From: Pigmentiphaga aceris
Lineage (GTDB): Bacteria; Pseudomonadota; Gammaproteobacteria; Burkholderiales; Burkholderiaceae_B
Reading direction: 5' to 3'
DNA length: 64,000 nucleotides
NCBI RefSeq assembly: GCF_008119665.1
Contig: NZ_CP043046.1
Span: 3,286,001-3,350,000, forward strand
The notes under the pieces were generated by a model, which was not told where the DNA came from, searched no databases, and saw only the letters and a program-made list of their open reading frames with translations. Below are positions 34,292 through 44,213 of this stretch, in pieces (within the stretch, counting starts at the first letter, position 1; the number at the start of each line of letters is the position of its first letter). The translations under genes and the position numbers were made by a program.

Positions 34292-35209
34292 GTGGACGTC
34301 CGCGCACTGCGTTACTTCGTCGAAACCGTGCGTCTGGCCAGCTTCACGCAGGCCGCCAACAGCTTGTTCGTGACCCAGTCCACCGTCAGCAAGATGATCC
34401 GGCAACTGGAAACCGAACTGGGCACCCAGCTGCTCATCCGGCAGGGGCACCGCGCCTTGCCGACTGACACCGGCCGTATCGTGTACGAACGCGGCCGGCA
34501 GATTCTGGCGTCCATGCGTGCGCTGGACGGTGAGGTGCGCGAAGCCGCCGATCTGCAACGTGGCCGGCTGGAAGTGGGCATTCCGCCGATGATCAACCTG
34601 CTGTTTGCACCCGTCGTAAAGGCTTTTCGCACACGCTGGCCTGGGTTGCAGCTAAGCCTGCGCGAAGCCTCGGGGCAAGCCGTTGAGCGCCTGGTTTCCG
34701 CAGGGGATCTTGAACTGGGCGCAACCATCTTGCCGATCGACGCACAAGGGCCGCTGGAGGCTAAACGCTTCGGCAGCTTCCCGATTCTGGCCGTTGGCCA
34801 ACCCGACGCGCCCTGGGCCGGCCGCCCTACCCTGACACTGGCCGCACTGCGCGATCAACCTTTGCTGTTGCCCGCCGAAGATTTTGCGCTGACCCGGCGT
34901 TTGCGCCAGGCATTCACCGATGCGGGCATCACGCCGCACGTGGCCGCACAAAGCGCGCATTGGGACTTCCTGGTGTCGATGGCGGCGTCCGGTCTGGGCG
35001 TAGCATTGCTGCCCGACCCGCTGGTGCGCCGCATGAAAACCCGTGGTCTGGCCACCGCACGGCTGGTGCGTCCGGCCCTGCATTGGGAGGTCGGCCACAT
35101 CTGGATGCGTGACCGATATCTGTCCTATGCGGCACGCGCGTGGCTAGCGATTTGTGACGAAGTGCTGACCGGCCCCCGAGTAGGCGATAATTCCCGGGTT
35201 AACCCGTAA
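34292..35209 (+). CDS. LysR-family transcriptional regulator
   Basis: The 305-residue protein starts at a GTG with AAGGA upstream. The helix-turn-helix region is [20 protein letters not shown] with [19 protein letters not shown], and the effector domain follows ([19 protein letters not shown]). It diverges from the tandem CoA-transferase genes, so it probably controls them and itself. The ligand could be a short carboxylate or its CoA ester, by analogy with metabolic LysR proteins; nothing in the sequence proves it. Confidence 0.9.
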   Translation: MDVRALRYFVETVRLASFTQAANSLFVTQSTVSKMIRQLETELGTQLLIRQGHRALPTDTGRIVYERGRQILASMRALDGEVREAADLQRGRLEVGIPPMINLLFAPVVKAFRTRWPGLQLSLREASGQAVERLVSAGDLELGATILPIDAQGPLEAKRFGSFPILAVGQPDAPWAGRPTLTLAALRDQPLLLPAEDFALTRRLRQAFTDAGITPHVAAQSAHWDFLVSMAASGLGVALLPDPLVRRMKTRGLATARLVRPALHWEVGHIWMRDRYLSYAARAWLAICDEVLTGPRVGDNSRVNP

Positions 35210-35267
35210 AAATAGTGAGCCGCGACGCGTTATTCTGCCGGCTCGACATATCGGAACCGAATTTTTC

Positions 35268-36464
35268 ATGATCATCAAACCGCGTGTCCGTGGATTCATC
35301 TGCGTGACGACCCATCCCGTAGGCTGCGAAGCCAATGTTCGCCAACAGATCGACTACGTGAAAGCACGGGGAGCCATCGCTGGCGGCCCCAAGAAAGTGC
35401 TGGTCATCGGCGCGTCGACCGGCTACGGCCTGGCAGCGCGGATCACGGCATCGTTTGGCTGCGGCGCAGGCACCCTGGGCGTGTTCTTCGAGCGCCCCGG
35501 TTCGGAATCCAAGGCCGGTTCGCCCGGCTGGTACAACACCGCCGCCTTCCACAAGGCCGCCGACGAAGCCGGCATCTACGCCAAGAGCATCAACGGCGAC
35601 GGCTTCTCGGACGCCGTGAAGCAGCAAGTCATCGACACCATCCGTGAAGATCTGGGCCAAGTTGACCTGGTGATCTACAGTCTGGCCGCGCCCAAGCGCG
35701 TCCACCCGAAGACCGGCGTGGTGCACAACTCGGTATTGAAGCCCATCGGTGCGCCCGTCACGCTGCGCGGCATCGACACCGACGCTGAAGTCATCAAGGA
35801 AGCCGTGCTGCAACCGGCCAGCCAGGAAGAAATCGACAACACCGTCGCCGTCATGGGCGGTGAAGACTGGCAGATGTGGATCGACGCCCTGCAATCGGCA
35901 GGCGTGCTGGCCCAAGGTGCCAAGACCACGGCGTTTACCTACCTGGGCGAAGAAGTCACCCAGGACATCTACTGGAACGGGTCGATTGGCGAAGCCAAGA
36001 AAGACCTGGACAAGAAGGTCATTGGCATCCGCCAGAACCTGGCTGCCATTGGCGGCGATGCCCGCGTGTCGGTGCTGAAAGCCGTGGTCACGCAAGCCAG
36101 CTCGGCCATCCCGATGATGCCGCTGTACCTGTCGCTGCTGTTCAAGATCATGAAGGAACAGGGCACGCACGAAGGTTGCATCGAACAGCTGTACGAGCTG
36201 TACCAAGATGCCCTGTACGGCCCCACCCCGCGCCTGGACGAAGAAGGCCGCCTGCGTGTGGACTACAAGGAACTGCAACCCAACGTTCAGGAAGCCGTGA
36301 AGCAGGCCTGGAGCGTGGTCGAGAACGACACGATCTACAAGCTGACCGACTTCGCTGGCTACAAGCAGGACTTCCTGCGCTTGTTCGGTTTCGAGATCGA
36401 CGGCGTGGACTACAACGCGGATGTGAATCCGGACGTGAAGATTCCGAATCTGATCACGGTCTGA
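35268..36464 (+). CDS. fabV: Enoyl-ACP/trans-2-enoyl-CoA reductase FabV
   Basis: This enzyme reduces enoyl-ACP in fatty acid synthesis with NADH; FabV types are known to be poorly inhibited by triclosan. The 398 residues match the FabV/TER family, with [17 protein letters not shown], the cofactor site [17 protein letters not shown], and the Tyr-x8-Lys active site [21 protein letters not shown] and the C-terminal [20 protein letters not shown] are also typical. It stands alone and ends before a strong hairpin at 36549-36584. Confidence 0.96.
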   Translation: MIIKPRVRGFICVTTHPVGCEANVRQQIDYVKARGAIAGGPKKVLVIGASTGYGLAARITASFGCGAGTLGVFFERPGSESKAGSPGWYNTAAFHKAADEAGIYAKSINGDGFSDAVKQQVIDTIREDLGQVDLVIYSLAAPKRVHPKTGVVHNSVLKPIGAPVTLRGIDTDAEVIKEAVLQPASQEEIDNTVAVMGGEDWQMWIDALQSAGVLAQGAKTTAFTYLGEEVTQDIYWNGSIGEAKKDLDKKVIGIRQNLAAIGGDARVSVLKAVVTQASSAIPMMPLYLSLLFKIMKEQGTHEGCIEQLYELYQDALYGPTPRLDEEGRLRVDYKELQPNVQEAVKQAWSVVENDTIYKLTDFAGYKQDFLRLFGFEIDGVDYNADVNPDVKIPNLITV

Positions 36465-36548
36465 TTGCGAGCTGATTGCGCACTCAGGTGGCTGGCTTGT
36501 CCAGCTGCCTTTGCAGACGTGCCAATGGCACGCTGCGGCGTTCAAACA

Positions 36549-36584
36549 AACGGGGCTGCACCGAACATCCGGTGCCGCCCCGTT
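36549..36584. terminator. Bidirectional rho-independent terminator
   Basis: AACGGGGCTGCACCG (36549-36563) pairs with CGGTGCCGCCCCGTT (36570-36584) with one mismatch and a six-base loop. It lies between convergent fabV and the RidA-family gene. On the minus strand it is followed by GTTTG. Confidence 0.75.
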
Positions 36585-36614
36585 GTCATGTCAGGACTGG
36601 ATTGAAGCTTATAT

Positions 36615-37034
36615 TCAGCCTTGCACAGCAGCGCCTTCTGCACCCTCCGGCAGCTTCGCAATCACCTTGATCTCGAACCGGAAGCCAGACAACCACGTTA
36701 CGCCAACAGCAGTCGCCGTCGGGTACGGAGCTTCGCCCCAGTAATCGGCGGCGATCTCCCAGGCTTTGGCGAAGTGGGTATCGGGATCGACCATGAATAC
36801 CGTCACGTCGATCACATCGGCAAAAGTGCAATCCGCCGCGTCCAACACCGCGTTCAAATTCTTGAAGGCCAGGCGAACCTGCGCCTCGAAGTCAGGTTCG
36901 GGCGACCCGTCTTCGCGCGCCCCGACTTGGCCCGACACGAACAACAGGCCATTGGACCGAACCGCAGCGGAGTAACGGTGCTGTTCGTACAGTGCGTGAC
37001 GACCAGCGGGGAAAACAACGTCTCTTGTAGCCAT
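36615..37034 (-). CDS. RidA family protein
   Basis: The 139-residue protein belongs to the RidA/YjgF/UK114 family, whose archetype removes reactive enamine/imine intermediates. Visible blocks are SAAVRSNGLLFVSGQVGARE, DFEAQVRLAFKNLNAVLDAA and the end FRFEIKVIAKLPE. The Arg that defines true RidA deaminases is not obvious at its usual place (here GVTWLSGFRFEIKV), so it may belong to a non-archetypal subgroup. I start at 37034 (MATRDVVFPAGRH) with AGAGG upstream; an in-frame extension further upstream lacks family similarity. It diverges from a LysR gene. Confidence 0.85.
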   Translation of the reverse strand: MATRDVVFPAGRHALYEQHRYSAAVRSNGLLFVSGQVGAREDGSPEPDFEAQVRLAFKNLNAVLDAADCTFADVIDVTVFMVDPDTHFAKAWEIAADYWGEAPYPTATAVGVTWLSGFRFEIKVIAKLPEGAEGAAVQG

Positions 37035-37181
37035 GATGAGTAACCTCTGCAAAAGAAGCGGCAATCGCTCCGTATTGACGATGAGGACACTGTAGGCGGC
37101 TGGACCAAGGCGATAAACAGGCAATCGCACCCATCATTGTTTGTAAAATCCAAACAATCAACCATGCTGCCGGGAACCAGA

Positions 37182-38111
37182 ATGGACCGTTTCGATGCAA
37201 TGCAGGCATTCGTGCGCGTGGTGGAAGCTGGCAGCTTCACCAAGGCAGCCGACACCCTGCACATGAGCAAAACCACCGTCACGCAGCTGGTGCAGCAGCT
37301 GGAAGCACGGCTGCGCGTGAAGCTGCTCAATCGCACCACACGCAAGGTGAACGTCACGGCCGATGGCGCGGCGTATTACGACCGTGCGGTACGCCTGCTG
37401 ACCGATATGGATGATGCTGAAACCAGCCTGTCCAGCGCCGCCGTAACGCCACGCGGGCGCTTGCGGGTGGACGTGCCCAGCCCCTTCGCCCGCATGATTC
37501 TGGTGCCGGCCCTGCCCGCTTTCCACGCACGTTATCCCGACATCCAGTTCGACATGGGTGTCAGCGACCGGGTGGTCGATTTGATTGGGGACAACGTGGA
37601 CTGCGTGGTGCGGGGTGGCGAAATGCGTGACCAGTCATTGGTGGCACGCCACGTTGGCGACCTGCGCATCTGCCTGTATGCCGCTCCCGACTACCTGACG
37701 CGCGAAGGCGTACCCAGCCGGCCGCAGGAACTGGAAGACAGCCATCACCGCATCGTTGGCTTCCTGCGCACCCGTACCGGCAAGGTACCCGCCTACGCGA
37801 TGCGTCGCGGCGAGGAAAGCTTGACCGTACAAGGCCGTTACGTGATCGCACTGGACGACGGCAATGCCTACCTGGCAGCCGGTCTGGCGGGCCTGGGTGT
37901 GCTCTGGTTGCCCGACTACATGGCCAAGCCGCACTTGGCGCGTGGTGAACTGGTTCCCGTGCTGCAGGACTGGCAGGTCGACCCCATGCCCATGTACATC
38001 GCCCATCCGCCGAATCGGCACGTGAGCGCGAAGCTGCGGGTGTTCATGGACTGGGTGATCGAGCTGATGCAGGAACATGCGCCGGTGATCCGGCCGCCGG
38101 TGAAACGTTGA
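37182..38111 (+). CDS. LysR-family transcriptional regulator
   Basis: A 309-residue LysR protein of the CrgA/DmlR-like subgroup. It has MDRFDAMQAFVRVVEAGSFT, a recognition region with TTVTQLVQQLEARLRVKLLN, then RLRVDVPSPFARMILVPALP in the effector domain. I start at MDRFDAM; alternatives at 37164 and 37137 are in frame. It is divergent from the RidA-family gene across about 150 bases, making that gene its likeliest local target. Confidence 0.88.
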   Translation: MDRFDAMQAFVRVVEAGSFTKAADTLHMSKTTVTQLVQQLEARLRVKLLNRTTRKVNVTADGAAYYDRAVRLLTDMDDAETSLSSAAVTPRGRLRVDVPSPFARMILVPALPAFHARYPDIQFDMGVSDRVVDLIGDNVDCVVRGGEMRDQSLVARHVGDLRICLYAAPDYLTREGVPSRPQELEDSHHRIVGFLRTRTGKVPAYAMRRGEESLTVQGRYVIALDDGNAYLAAGLAGLGVLWLPDYMAKPHLARGELVPVLQDWQVDPMPMYIAHPPNRHVSAKLRVFMDWVIELMQEHAPVIRPPVKR

Positions 38112-38234
38112 TGGCCAGTTGAGGCGATAACGCCCGATCAAGCCAGATGCGCACGGCCCCAAGGATGACGAGGAAGACACGTGGGCCTCACTCAGATATC
38201 GCCAGGGCATTGCACCAGCAAGCCAAGCCACCGC

Positions 38235-39392
38235 TTACTGCGCCCGCACAATCTCCGTCTGCCCCCCTGCCCCGGCCACCAGCCGAACCGGCAGAATCCG
38301 CGCAACCATGCGCGCAAAGTCCGCAGGCCTGCCGACTTGGTAACTGCCACCGATCGTCATGGCGGCAACGGCGGGATCACGGATCACCAACCCACTGGCA
38401 CCGTATCGCTCCATCTCCAGCAAGGCATCGGCCAAGGACGTGTTCTCGAAGCGCACCATGCCCTTGCGCCACAGCGCAACGCCGCCTGGCGCAACAGCCG
38501 CCACGTCTCCGACCAAGCCAGCGGACGACACCGTCAGGCGCTGGCCTGCGATCAGGTCCACCGCGTCAGTCGCTTGCTGTCCCGTCACGCGCACATGCCC
38601 TTCTTCGACAGCCACCTTGACCATGCCCGCATCCATGCCTGCCTGCCGGTAACGCACTGAGAACCGCGTGCCGACTACTGCCACCCGCGCCGGCCCGGCC
38701 AGCACATGGAAAGGTTGTCTGGCATCGTGCGCCACCGTGAACATCACCTGCCCCTCCAGGATGCGCACCTCACGCCGGTCACGATAAAGCGCAACCCGGG
38801 TTTGGGTGTCGGCATCCAGGTTCAGTTCGGTGCCGTCGGGAAGTTTGATGGTCTGGTGCTGCCCGCGCTCGGAAACGTAACTGCCTTCAAAGACCGGCAA
38901 CTGCCACCAGTGATGCAAGCCAAGTCCGATGGCAAGCAATACGGCACAGCCGAAGGCAAGCATGGCTCCCCGTGCAGCGAATCCACCTAGGGACCACGAT
39001 GCCCGGCTCGAACGCTTGCTTGCTTTCGAGCGCTGATTTGCTGCCGAAGGCGATGCACGCTGCGGCTCACGCGACCGCGAATCTGCCTCCAGCGGCTGAA
39101 CAAGCGGGCCACGAACATGCGCCAACTTTTCCGCCGGAACGTCTCGCAATTCCGCCGCGGTCTTAACCAACCGCGCATATGCGGCAGCATGCGCATCACT
39201 GGCGGCCAGCCACTGCGCGAGCTCAGCTTGTTCGCCAACCGTCAGCCCTTGTTCCCAGCGCGTGTGCCAGTCCGCAGCCGCCACATCGACCGGGTCGAAC
39301 TGACGGAAATATTCCGCAAGCTCACGTGCCTCGTCCGCCTCGCTTGTTGCGTTGGCAGATGCAGGGGATGACGGCGGGAAGCGGCTGCTCAT
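38235..39392 (-). CDS. FecR family anti-sigma/sigma regulator
   Basis: A 385-residue inner-membrane regulator of an ECF sigma factor. It has a cytoplasmic DUF4880-type N-terminal domain (about residues 22-75, with DWHTRWEQGLTVGEQAELAQ), a basic linker and one membrane helix at about 137-159 (GAMLAFGCAVLLAIGLGLHH). The periplasmic FecR domain follows (IKLPDGTELNLDADTQTRVA, VLAGPARVAVVGTRFSVRY). It lies 77 bases after the sigma gene on the same strand. In FecI/FecR systems a TonB receptor normally follows and supplies the signal; here the next gene is a convergent LysR, so the receptor must be elsewhere if the system works the usual way. Confidence 0.9.
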   Translation of the reverse strand: MSSRFPPSSPASANATSEADEARELAEYFRQFDPVDVAAADWHTRWEQGLTVGEQAELAQWLAASDAHAAAYARLVKTAAELRDVPAEKLAHVRGPLVQPLEADSRSREPQRASPSAANQRSKASKRSSRASWSLGGFAARGAMLAFGCAVLLAIGLGLHHWWQLPVFEGSYVSERGQHQTIKLPDGTELNLDADTQTRVALYRDRREVRILEGQVMFTVAHDARQPFHVLAGPARVAVVGTRFSVRYRQAGMDAGMVKVAVEEGHVRVTGQQATDAVDLIAGQRLTVSSAGLVGDVAAVAPGGVALWRKGMVRFENTSLADALLEMERYGASGLVIRDPAVAAMTIGGSYQVGRPADFARMVARILPVRLVAGAGGQTEIVRAQ

Positions 39393-39469
39393 CTTATCGG
39401 TAGGAATTAGGACCGGACAGCACTACGCCCTGCCCGGAAAGCAGCGAGTACACCACAATCCGCCTGGTT

Positions 39470-40036
39470 TCAGTGGTCATCATCAAGCGCCTGTCTGCGC
39501 GCGGCACACGCCAGTTTCCCGCGGCTGATGTACTGATTCACCATGCTCAGCGACACGCCCATGCGCTCGGCAATTTCCTTGTTGGGCAATTCATCGAACA
39601 AGTACAGGCAGAAAGCCTCACGACACCGTTCCGGCAGCGCCTCGATGGTGCCGATGTAGGCCTGAACAGCCTGCGATGACGCGTAGGCCGCATCGGGTTG
39701 CCAATGATTCGGCCCAGCCGGCTGACTGGCATCGTCCAAACCATCGATGCTTTCGTGTTGGCGAAGCTCGGCACGTCGATCCAGATCGATCTTGGCACGC
39801 AAGGCCACGGTTCGCAGCAAAGCCGCCGGTTCTGCGATTACCTGCCCTGACTGCTCCATCGACAGCACCCGCGCATAGCTCTCCTGCGCCAGGTCGGCCG
39901 CGGTATCGCGGTCTCGCACCTTGCGCAGGCAGAACTTCAGCAGATCTCGATAATAAGTGGTCAGCACTGTCCGTAACCCAGGCACGACAAAGCTGTCGAC
40001 GCAATGCTGCAATGCGCCCGCGACAGGGTCAGTCAC
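39470..40036 (-). CDS. ECF RNA polymerase sigma factor (FecI-like)
   Basis: The 188-residue product starts at a GTG. Sigma region 2 is YYRDLLKFCLRKVRDRDTAA with DLAQESYARVL, and region 4 is LPERCREAFCLYLFDELPNK followed by EIAERMGVSLSMVNQYISRG. Both are typical of FecI-type iron-starvation sigmas. It precedes the FecR-type gene and is presumably controlled by it. No Fur box was found by eye in the 166 bases upstream. Its targets are unknown; the haem receptor at 15.7 kb lacks a signalling domain and is an unlikely direct partner. Confidence 0.9.
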   Translation of the reverse strand: MTDPVAGALQHCVDSFVVPGLRTVLTTYYRDLLKFCLRKVRDRDTAADLAQESYARVLSMEQSGQVIAEPAALLRTVALRAKIDLDRRAELRQHESIDGLDDASQPAGPNHWQPDAAYASSQAVQAYIGTIEALPERCREAFCLYLFDELPNKEIAERMGVSLSMVNQYISRGKLACAARRQALDDDH

Positions 40037-40201
40037 GCGAGACGTAAGGAAGCGCCGGGATTATAGGCAAGAATGCGAATTGTTCGCATGTGAATGGGTG
40101 CCGGCCAGGACCGAATTGACGTTTGGCCGTTTGGGTTCAGGCAATGCCAAGAAAGCAATTTGCCAGTTGGGATACGCCGGCAGAAGCGATGACCGCCCGT
40201 G

Positions 40202-41269
40202 CTAATCCGCGACACACACCCTATCGCGCCCCAGCTGCTTGGCCTTGAGCATGGCCAGGTCTGCCCGGTGCAAGGTCTGCATGATCGACTCGCCTTCGCG
40301 CATGCCTGCAATCCCGGCAGATATCGTCAGCGTGCCATCGGGCCGTGGCACAGCGGCCAACAAGGTGCGCAGCCGCTCTGCCAGCAGCTTGGCCTCGCCT
40401 TCGTTCTGGTAAGGCAGCAGCACACAGAATTCCTCGCCGCCCAGTCGACCGAACACATCGCCATCACGCAATGCTTGCTGCACGGCGCTTGCCATGCCAC
40501 GCAGCACGGCATCGCCGGCCGCATGGCCATGACCATCGTTCAGCCGCTTGAAATGGTCAATGTCCAGGTACAACAAAGTAAGCGGTGCCTCGGTTTCGCA
40601 AGCGATGACCGCCTCGATCTCGGCTTGCTGCAGGAATTCCGCCCGGCTGCGCGCGCCGGTCAGGGCATCAGTCACTGACAGGTCAGCCAACCGGCATTCC
40701 TGATCGAACGCATAACGCTGGTGGTCGTGAATCCGTTTGTGGCTGACCGACCCTGCCAGCAAGGCCATGCCCGCAAAGAACAGGCTGAATATGGTGTCGG
40801 TGCGGTTGGCCGCATGTTCCACCACAAAGGGCAGGAAGAAGGCATAACAGACCAGGCTGCCGGCAACCCATTGGGCAAGCGTCACCCAGAAGAAGCTGGT
40901 GGACAGCACAATGATCAGCGCCGCCGGCAGGAAGTACATCAATGGCCGATCGGTGCCCAGCGCGCCCAGGTAGCTGTTGAAAGTGACGGTGGCAATGGTG
41001 GCCAGACAGGCGAAGCCGTAGGCACGTACCGAGGGTGCTTTAACGATCAGATAGGCGAAAAGCGCAGTCAGCGGCAGTAGCGCCACGCGCAGGCCAAGGT
41101 ATTCGGGCGTGGGGATCAGCAGGCGGATCAGGATGGCAACGATCGATCCGACCACAGCCATGACGCCCATCTCGACAGCGGTCAGCTGCAGGCGTCGCAG
41201 GGTCTGCTGGCGAAAAGCGTGTTCGCGATCGACAGCGATTGCGTCTCGCAGAAGCTTTCTGTGTGGCAT
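40202..41269 (-). CDS. Membrane-anchored diguanylate cyclase (GGDEF)
   Basis: The 355-residue protein makes the second messenger cyclic di-GMP from GTP. The N-terminal half has about six hydrophobic helices (roughly residues 31-175), followed by the GGDEF domain starting DALTGARSR (about 201), with LLYLDIDHFKRLNDGHGHAAG, the active-site GGEEF at about 277-281, and an inhibitory I-site RDGD at about 268-271, exactly five residues before it. An active, product-inhibited cyclase is therefore expected. The membrane part has no recognised sensor domain. Confidence 0.94.
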   Translation of the reverse strand: MPHRKLLRDAIAVDREHAFRQQTLRRLQLTAVEMGVMAVVGSIVAILIRLLIPTPEYLGLRVALLPLTALFAYLIVKAPSVRAYGFACLATIATVTFNSYLGALGTDRPLMYFLPAALIIVLSTSFFWVTLAQWVAGSLVCYAFFLPFVVEHAANRTDTIFSLFFAGMALLAGSVSHKRIHDHQRYAFDQECRLADLSVTDALTGARSRAEFLQQAEIEAVIACETEAPLTLLYLDIDHFKRLNDGHGHAAGDAVLRGMASAVQQALRDGDVFGRLGGEEFCVLLPYQNEGEAKLLAERLRTLLAAVPRPDGTLTISAGIAGMREGESIMQTLHRADLAMLKAKQLGRDRVCVAD

Positions 41270-41483
41270 CTACAAAATCGTCCAGATGCCGGATGACGAC
41301 GTGATGCGGCAAGAATGTTCAGATGATGCCTGGGGCATAAACCCAGCTGCACCAGCGCGCACCAAGGCGCGCTGGGGGCATTTTAGCCAGGATCACCCGG
41401 CATCATCGTCGTGTTGCGCCGCTCACTTGGTAAGGAAACGTGGCGAAGCAACACGGAAAATCCCGCGCGCAAACGCTGCTGTA

Positions 41484-43325
41484 TCACGCATACAGCCGTT
41501 CGATATCCTCCGCATACCGTTGGTAGATGCTTGAGCGGCGCACCTTCATCGTTGCGGTCACTTCCCCATCGTCGTGATCCAGCTCCTTGGTCAGCAGATG
41601 GAAGCGACGCACATTCGCCACCTGCGCCAGTTGCCCGTTGGCGCGGTCCACTTCGGTCTGCACCAAGGCCCGCACGCGGCTGTCTTCCACCAGCGATCGG
41701 AAGTGCGTGAAGGCAATACCCTGGGTTTGCGCCCATTTGCCCACGTTGTCGAAATCGATCTGAATCAAGGCCGACACAAAGCGCCGCCCTTCCCCGATGA
41801 CAATGCACTCCTTCACATACGGGCTACCCTTCACCGCGTTTTCGATCTCAGACGGCGTCAGGTTCTTGCCGCCTGCGGTGATGATGATGTCTTTCAGACG
41901 GTCGACAATGCGCCACTGGCCGTCTGCACCTTGCTCGGCCACGTCACCGGTATGCAACCAGCCATCCTGAATGGCTTTCTCGGTCGCCTCGGGGCTTTTG
42001 TAGTAGCCAGCAAACACCATGTCGCCGCGTACCAGCAGTTCGCCTTGGTCGCCACGACGCAGTTCGGTACCGACCGCGCCTTCGCCTACCGACCCGATGC
42101 GTACCCGCTGCGGGTGCTGTCCCAGGATCATGCCGGTGGATTCGGTCAGGCCATAGACTTCGATCAAGGGCACACCCAGGCCGCGCATGAAGCGCAGGAC
42201 TTCGGGCGGAATGGGCGCAGCGCCCGTCAGCGCAACATGCGTATTGCGCAAGCCCAGGAAGTTCTGCAAGGCGCGCAGAATCAACACGTACCACCACGCG
42301 TAGACCAAGCGTTCACGCAGGCTGCGTTGTGATGGGGATTTTTCAGCAAACGGTGCGCAGGCGGCGGTGGCACGTTCGTACAACCAGCGTGCCGGTGCCC
42401 CGGCTTCCTGCATCTTGATGCAGACGGCACCGTGCAGCTTTTCCCAGATGCGGGGCACGCCCAGGAACAAGGTGGGAGCGACTTCGCGCAGATCGTCTTG
42501 CACGGTGCGAATCGATTCACCAAAGTTCACCTGAGACCCGGTGTACATCGGCGCAAACACCGTCAGCATCTGCTCGGCCACATGGCACAGCGGCAGGTAA
42601 GACAAGTGCGTGGAATGCGCGTCCATGCCCAGACGTTCGATCAGACCAGGGGCCACACCGCGAATATTGCGATAGCTGATCATCGCGCCCTTGGGCTTGC
42701 CGGTGGACCCCGACGTATAGATCATCAGCGCAATGTCATCCAGGCGCTGTGCATCCACGCCCTGAATCATTTCCGGCAGGTATTCGTCCAGGCGATCCGC
42801 ACCCATTGCTTCCAGTTCAGCAAAGGTCAGGATCATTTCCCGTGCCTCGGCCGGCAGGCTGCGCAAGCCCTTGGGATCGATGACCACGATCTTGCGAAGA
42901 CGTGGCAGACCACCGGGTTGCGCCAACACCGCCAAGACTTTTTCGGTCTGTTCCTGATCCTCGCAGACGATCATGTCTACATCGGCGTGTTCCAGCACAT
43001 AGCCGATTTCCGACGCCGGGCTGGTGGCGTAGACGCCCACCGTGACGGCACCGACGACCCCGGCACCCAACTGGGCCAACACCCATTCGGTGCGGTTCTC
43101 CGACACGATGGCAACGTGGCAACCGCGCGCCAGACCCAGTGCGCGCATGGCACGCCCGATGCCGCAGGCACGCCGCCAGTAGTCGGCCCAGCTTAGCGGC
43201 TGCCAAATGCCGAAGTCCTTCTGCCGCAGCGCGATACGGTTCGGAATGGTCTGTGCGTGGTGGTGCAACATCTGCACGATGGTGCGTTCGGGCAGCGTGG
43301 CATGTGTAGCGGTGGAAGTTTCCAT
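41484..43325 (-). CDS. Long-chain-type acyl-CoA synthetase (AMP-binding)
   Basis: The 613-residue adenylate-forming enzyme activates a carboxylic acid to its CoA ester. It has the AMP motif MIYTSGSTGKPKGAMISY, the middle motif EVYGLTESTGMI, WLHTGDVAEQGADGQWRIVD and the ITAGGKNLTPSEIE hinge with its catalytic-region Lys. It resembles the large FAA1-type long-chain synthetases. It is the last gene of the Liv transporter operon (nine bases after livF), so its substrate is probably what the transporter brings in. Fatty, aromatic or alicyclic acids are all possible. Confidence 0.92.
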   Translation of the reverse strand: METSTATHATLPERTIVQMLHHHAQTIPNRIALRQKDFGIWQPLSWADYWRRACGIGRAMRALGLARGCHVAIVSENRTEWVLAQLGAGVVGAVTVGVYATSPASEIGYVLEHADVDMIVCEDQEQTEKVLAVLAQPGGLPRLRKIVVIDPKGLRSLPAEAREMILTFAELEAMGADRLDEYLPEMIQGVDAQRLDDIALMIYTSGSTGKPKGAMISYRNIRGVAPGLIERLGMDAHSTHLSYLPLCHVAEQMLTVFAPMYTGSQVNFGESIRTVQDDLREVAPTLFLGVPRIWEKLHGAVCIKMQEAGAPARWLYERATAACAPFAEKSPSQRSLRERLVYAWWYVLILRALQNFLGLRNTHVALTGAAPIPPEVLRFMRGLGVPLIEVYGLTESTGMILGQHPQRVRIGSVGEGAVGTELRRGDQGELLVRGDMVFAGYYKSPEATEKAIQDGWLHTGDVAEQGADGQWRIVDRLKDIIITAGGKNLTPSEIENAVKGSPYVKECIVIGEGRRFVSALIQIDFDNVGKWAQTQGIAFTHFRSLVEDSRVRALVQTEVDRANGQLAQVANVRRFHLLTKELDHDDGEVTATMKVRRSSIYQRYAEDIERLYA

Positions 43326-43334
43326 GCTTGCTCC

Positions 43335-44210
43335 TTACGACAGCCAGCGCTTGCGGCGCTTGTAGTGTTTGATGTCGCGGAAGCTGCGCGATTCACCCGC
43401 GCCGCCCACGCCAAGATAGAACTCGCGCACGTCGGGGTCGGCCGCCAGGCGTTCGGCAGTGCCATTGATCACCACTTTGCCTGACTCCATGATGTAGCCG
43501 TAATCGGCCACAGCCAGCGCAAGCGACGCGTTCTGTTCCACCAGCAGCATGGCCACGCCTTGTTCTGCGTTGATGCGGGCAATGATGGTGAAGATGTTCT
43601 CCACCAGCATGGGCGACAGGCCAAGCGACGGCTCGTCCAGCAGCATCAAAGACGGCCGGCCGATCAGGGCGCGGCCGATAGCCAGCATTTGTTGCTCGCC
43701 GCCAGACAGGTAACCCGCTAGCCCTTTGCGACGTTCATGCAGGCGTGGAAAGTACTCGTAGACCAAGTCGAAATCGGGCTTGGCAGCGGGATCAGAACCC
43801 AGTGCCCCGCCGCCTTGCGCTGACGATTGCGGTGCAGTGCCCCTGCCCCGCCCGCTCAGCGCATAAGTTGCCGCCACCAGGTTCTCTTCGACCGTCAGGT
43901 CTTCGAACACCCGACGGCCTTCCATCACGTGCCCCAAGCCCGCGCGCACCAGGCCATGCGGCGTCATGCTTCCGATGTCTTGCCCCGCGAAGTGAACGTG
44001 GCCAGCGGTGACGGAACCGTCTTCGATATCCAGCAGATTCGACACCGCTTTGAGCGTCGTGGACTTGCCCGCCCCATTGCTGCCCAGCAAGGCCACGATG
44101 CGCCCACGCGGTACTGACAGCGACAGGCCGCGCAGCACCTGCACCGCGTGGTTGTAGACCACCTCGATATTGTTGACGGCAAGCAGCGCGTCAGTTGCCG
44201 CGTTTGTCAT
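43335..44210 (-). CDS. livF: Branched-chain amino acid-type ABC transporter ATPase LivF
   Basis: The 291-residue ATPase has Walker A LLGSNGAGKST, signature YLSGGEQQMLAIGRALIG, Walker B LMLLDEPSLGLSP and the His-region analogue LVEQNASLALAVADYGYIME. The protein is longer than the usual ~235 residues. A low-complexity Gly/Ser/Ala-rich insert (about residues 119-144, GRGRGTAPQSSAQGGGALGS) sits between the Q-loop region and the signature, and there is a basic tail (HYKRRKRWLS). It lies three bases after the binding-protein gene and nine bases before the acyl-CoA synthetase. Confidence 0.92.
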   Translation of the reverse strand: MTNAATDALLAVNNIEVVYNHAVQVLRGLSLSVPRGRIVALLGSNGAGKSTTLKAVSNLLDIEDGSVTAGHVHFAGQDIGSMTPHGLVRAGLGHVMEGRRVFEDLTVEENLVAATYALSGRGRGTAPQSSAQGGGALGSDPAAKPDFDLVYEYFPRLHERRKGLAGYLSGGEQQMLAIGRALIGRPSLMLLDEPSLGLSPMLVENIFTIIARINAEQGVAMLLVEQNASLALAVADYGYIMESGKVVINGTAERLAADPDVREFYLGVGGAGESRSFRDIKHYKRRKRWLS

Positions 44211-44213
44211 TCC

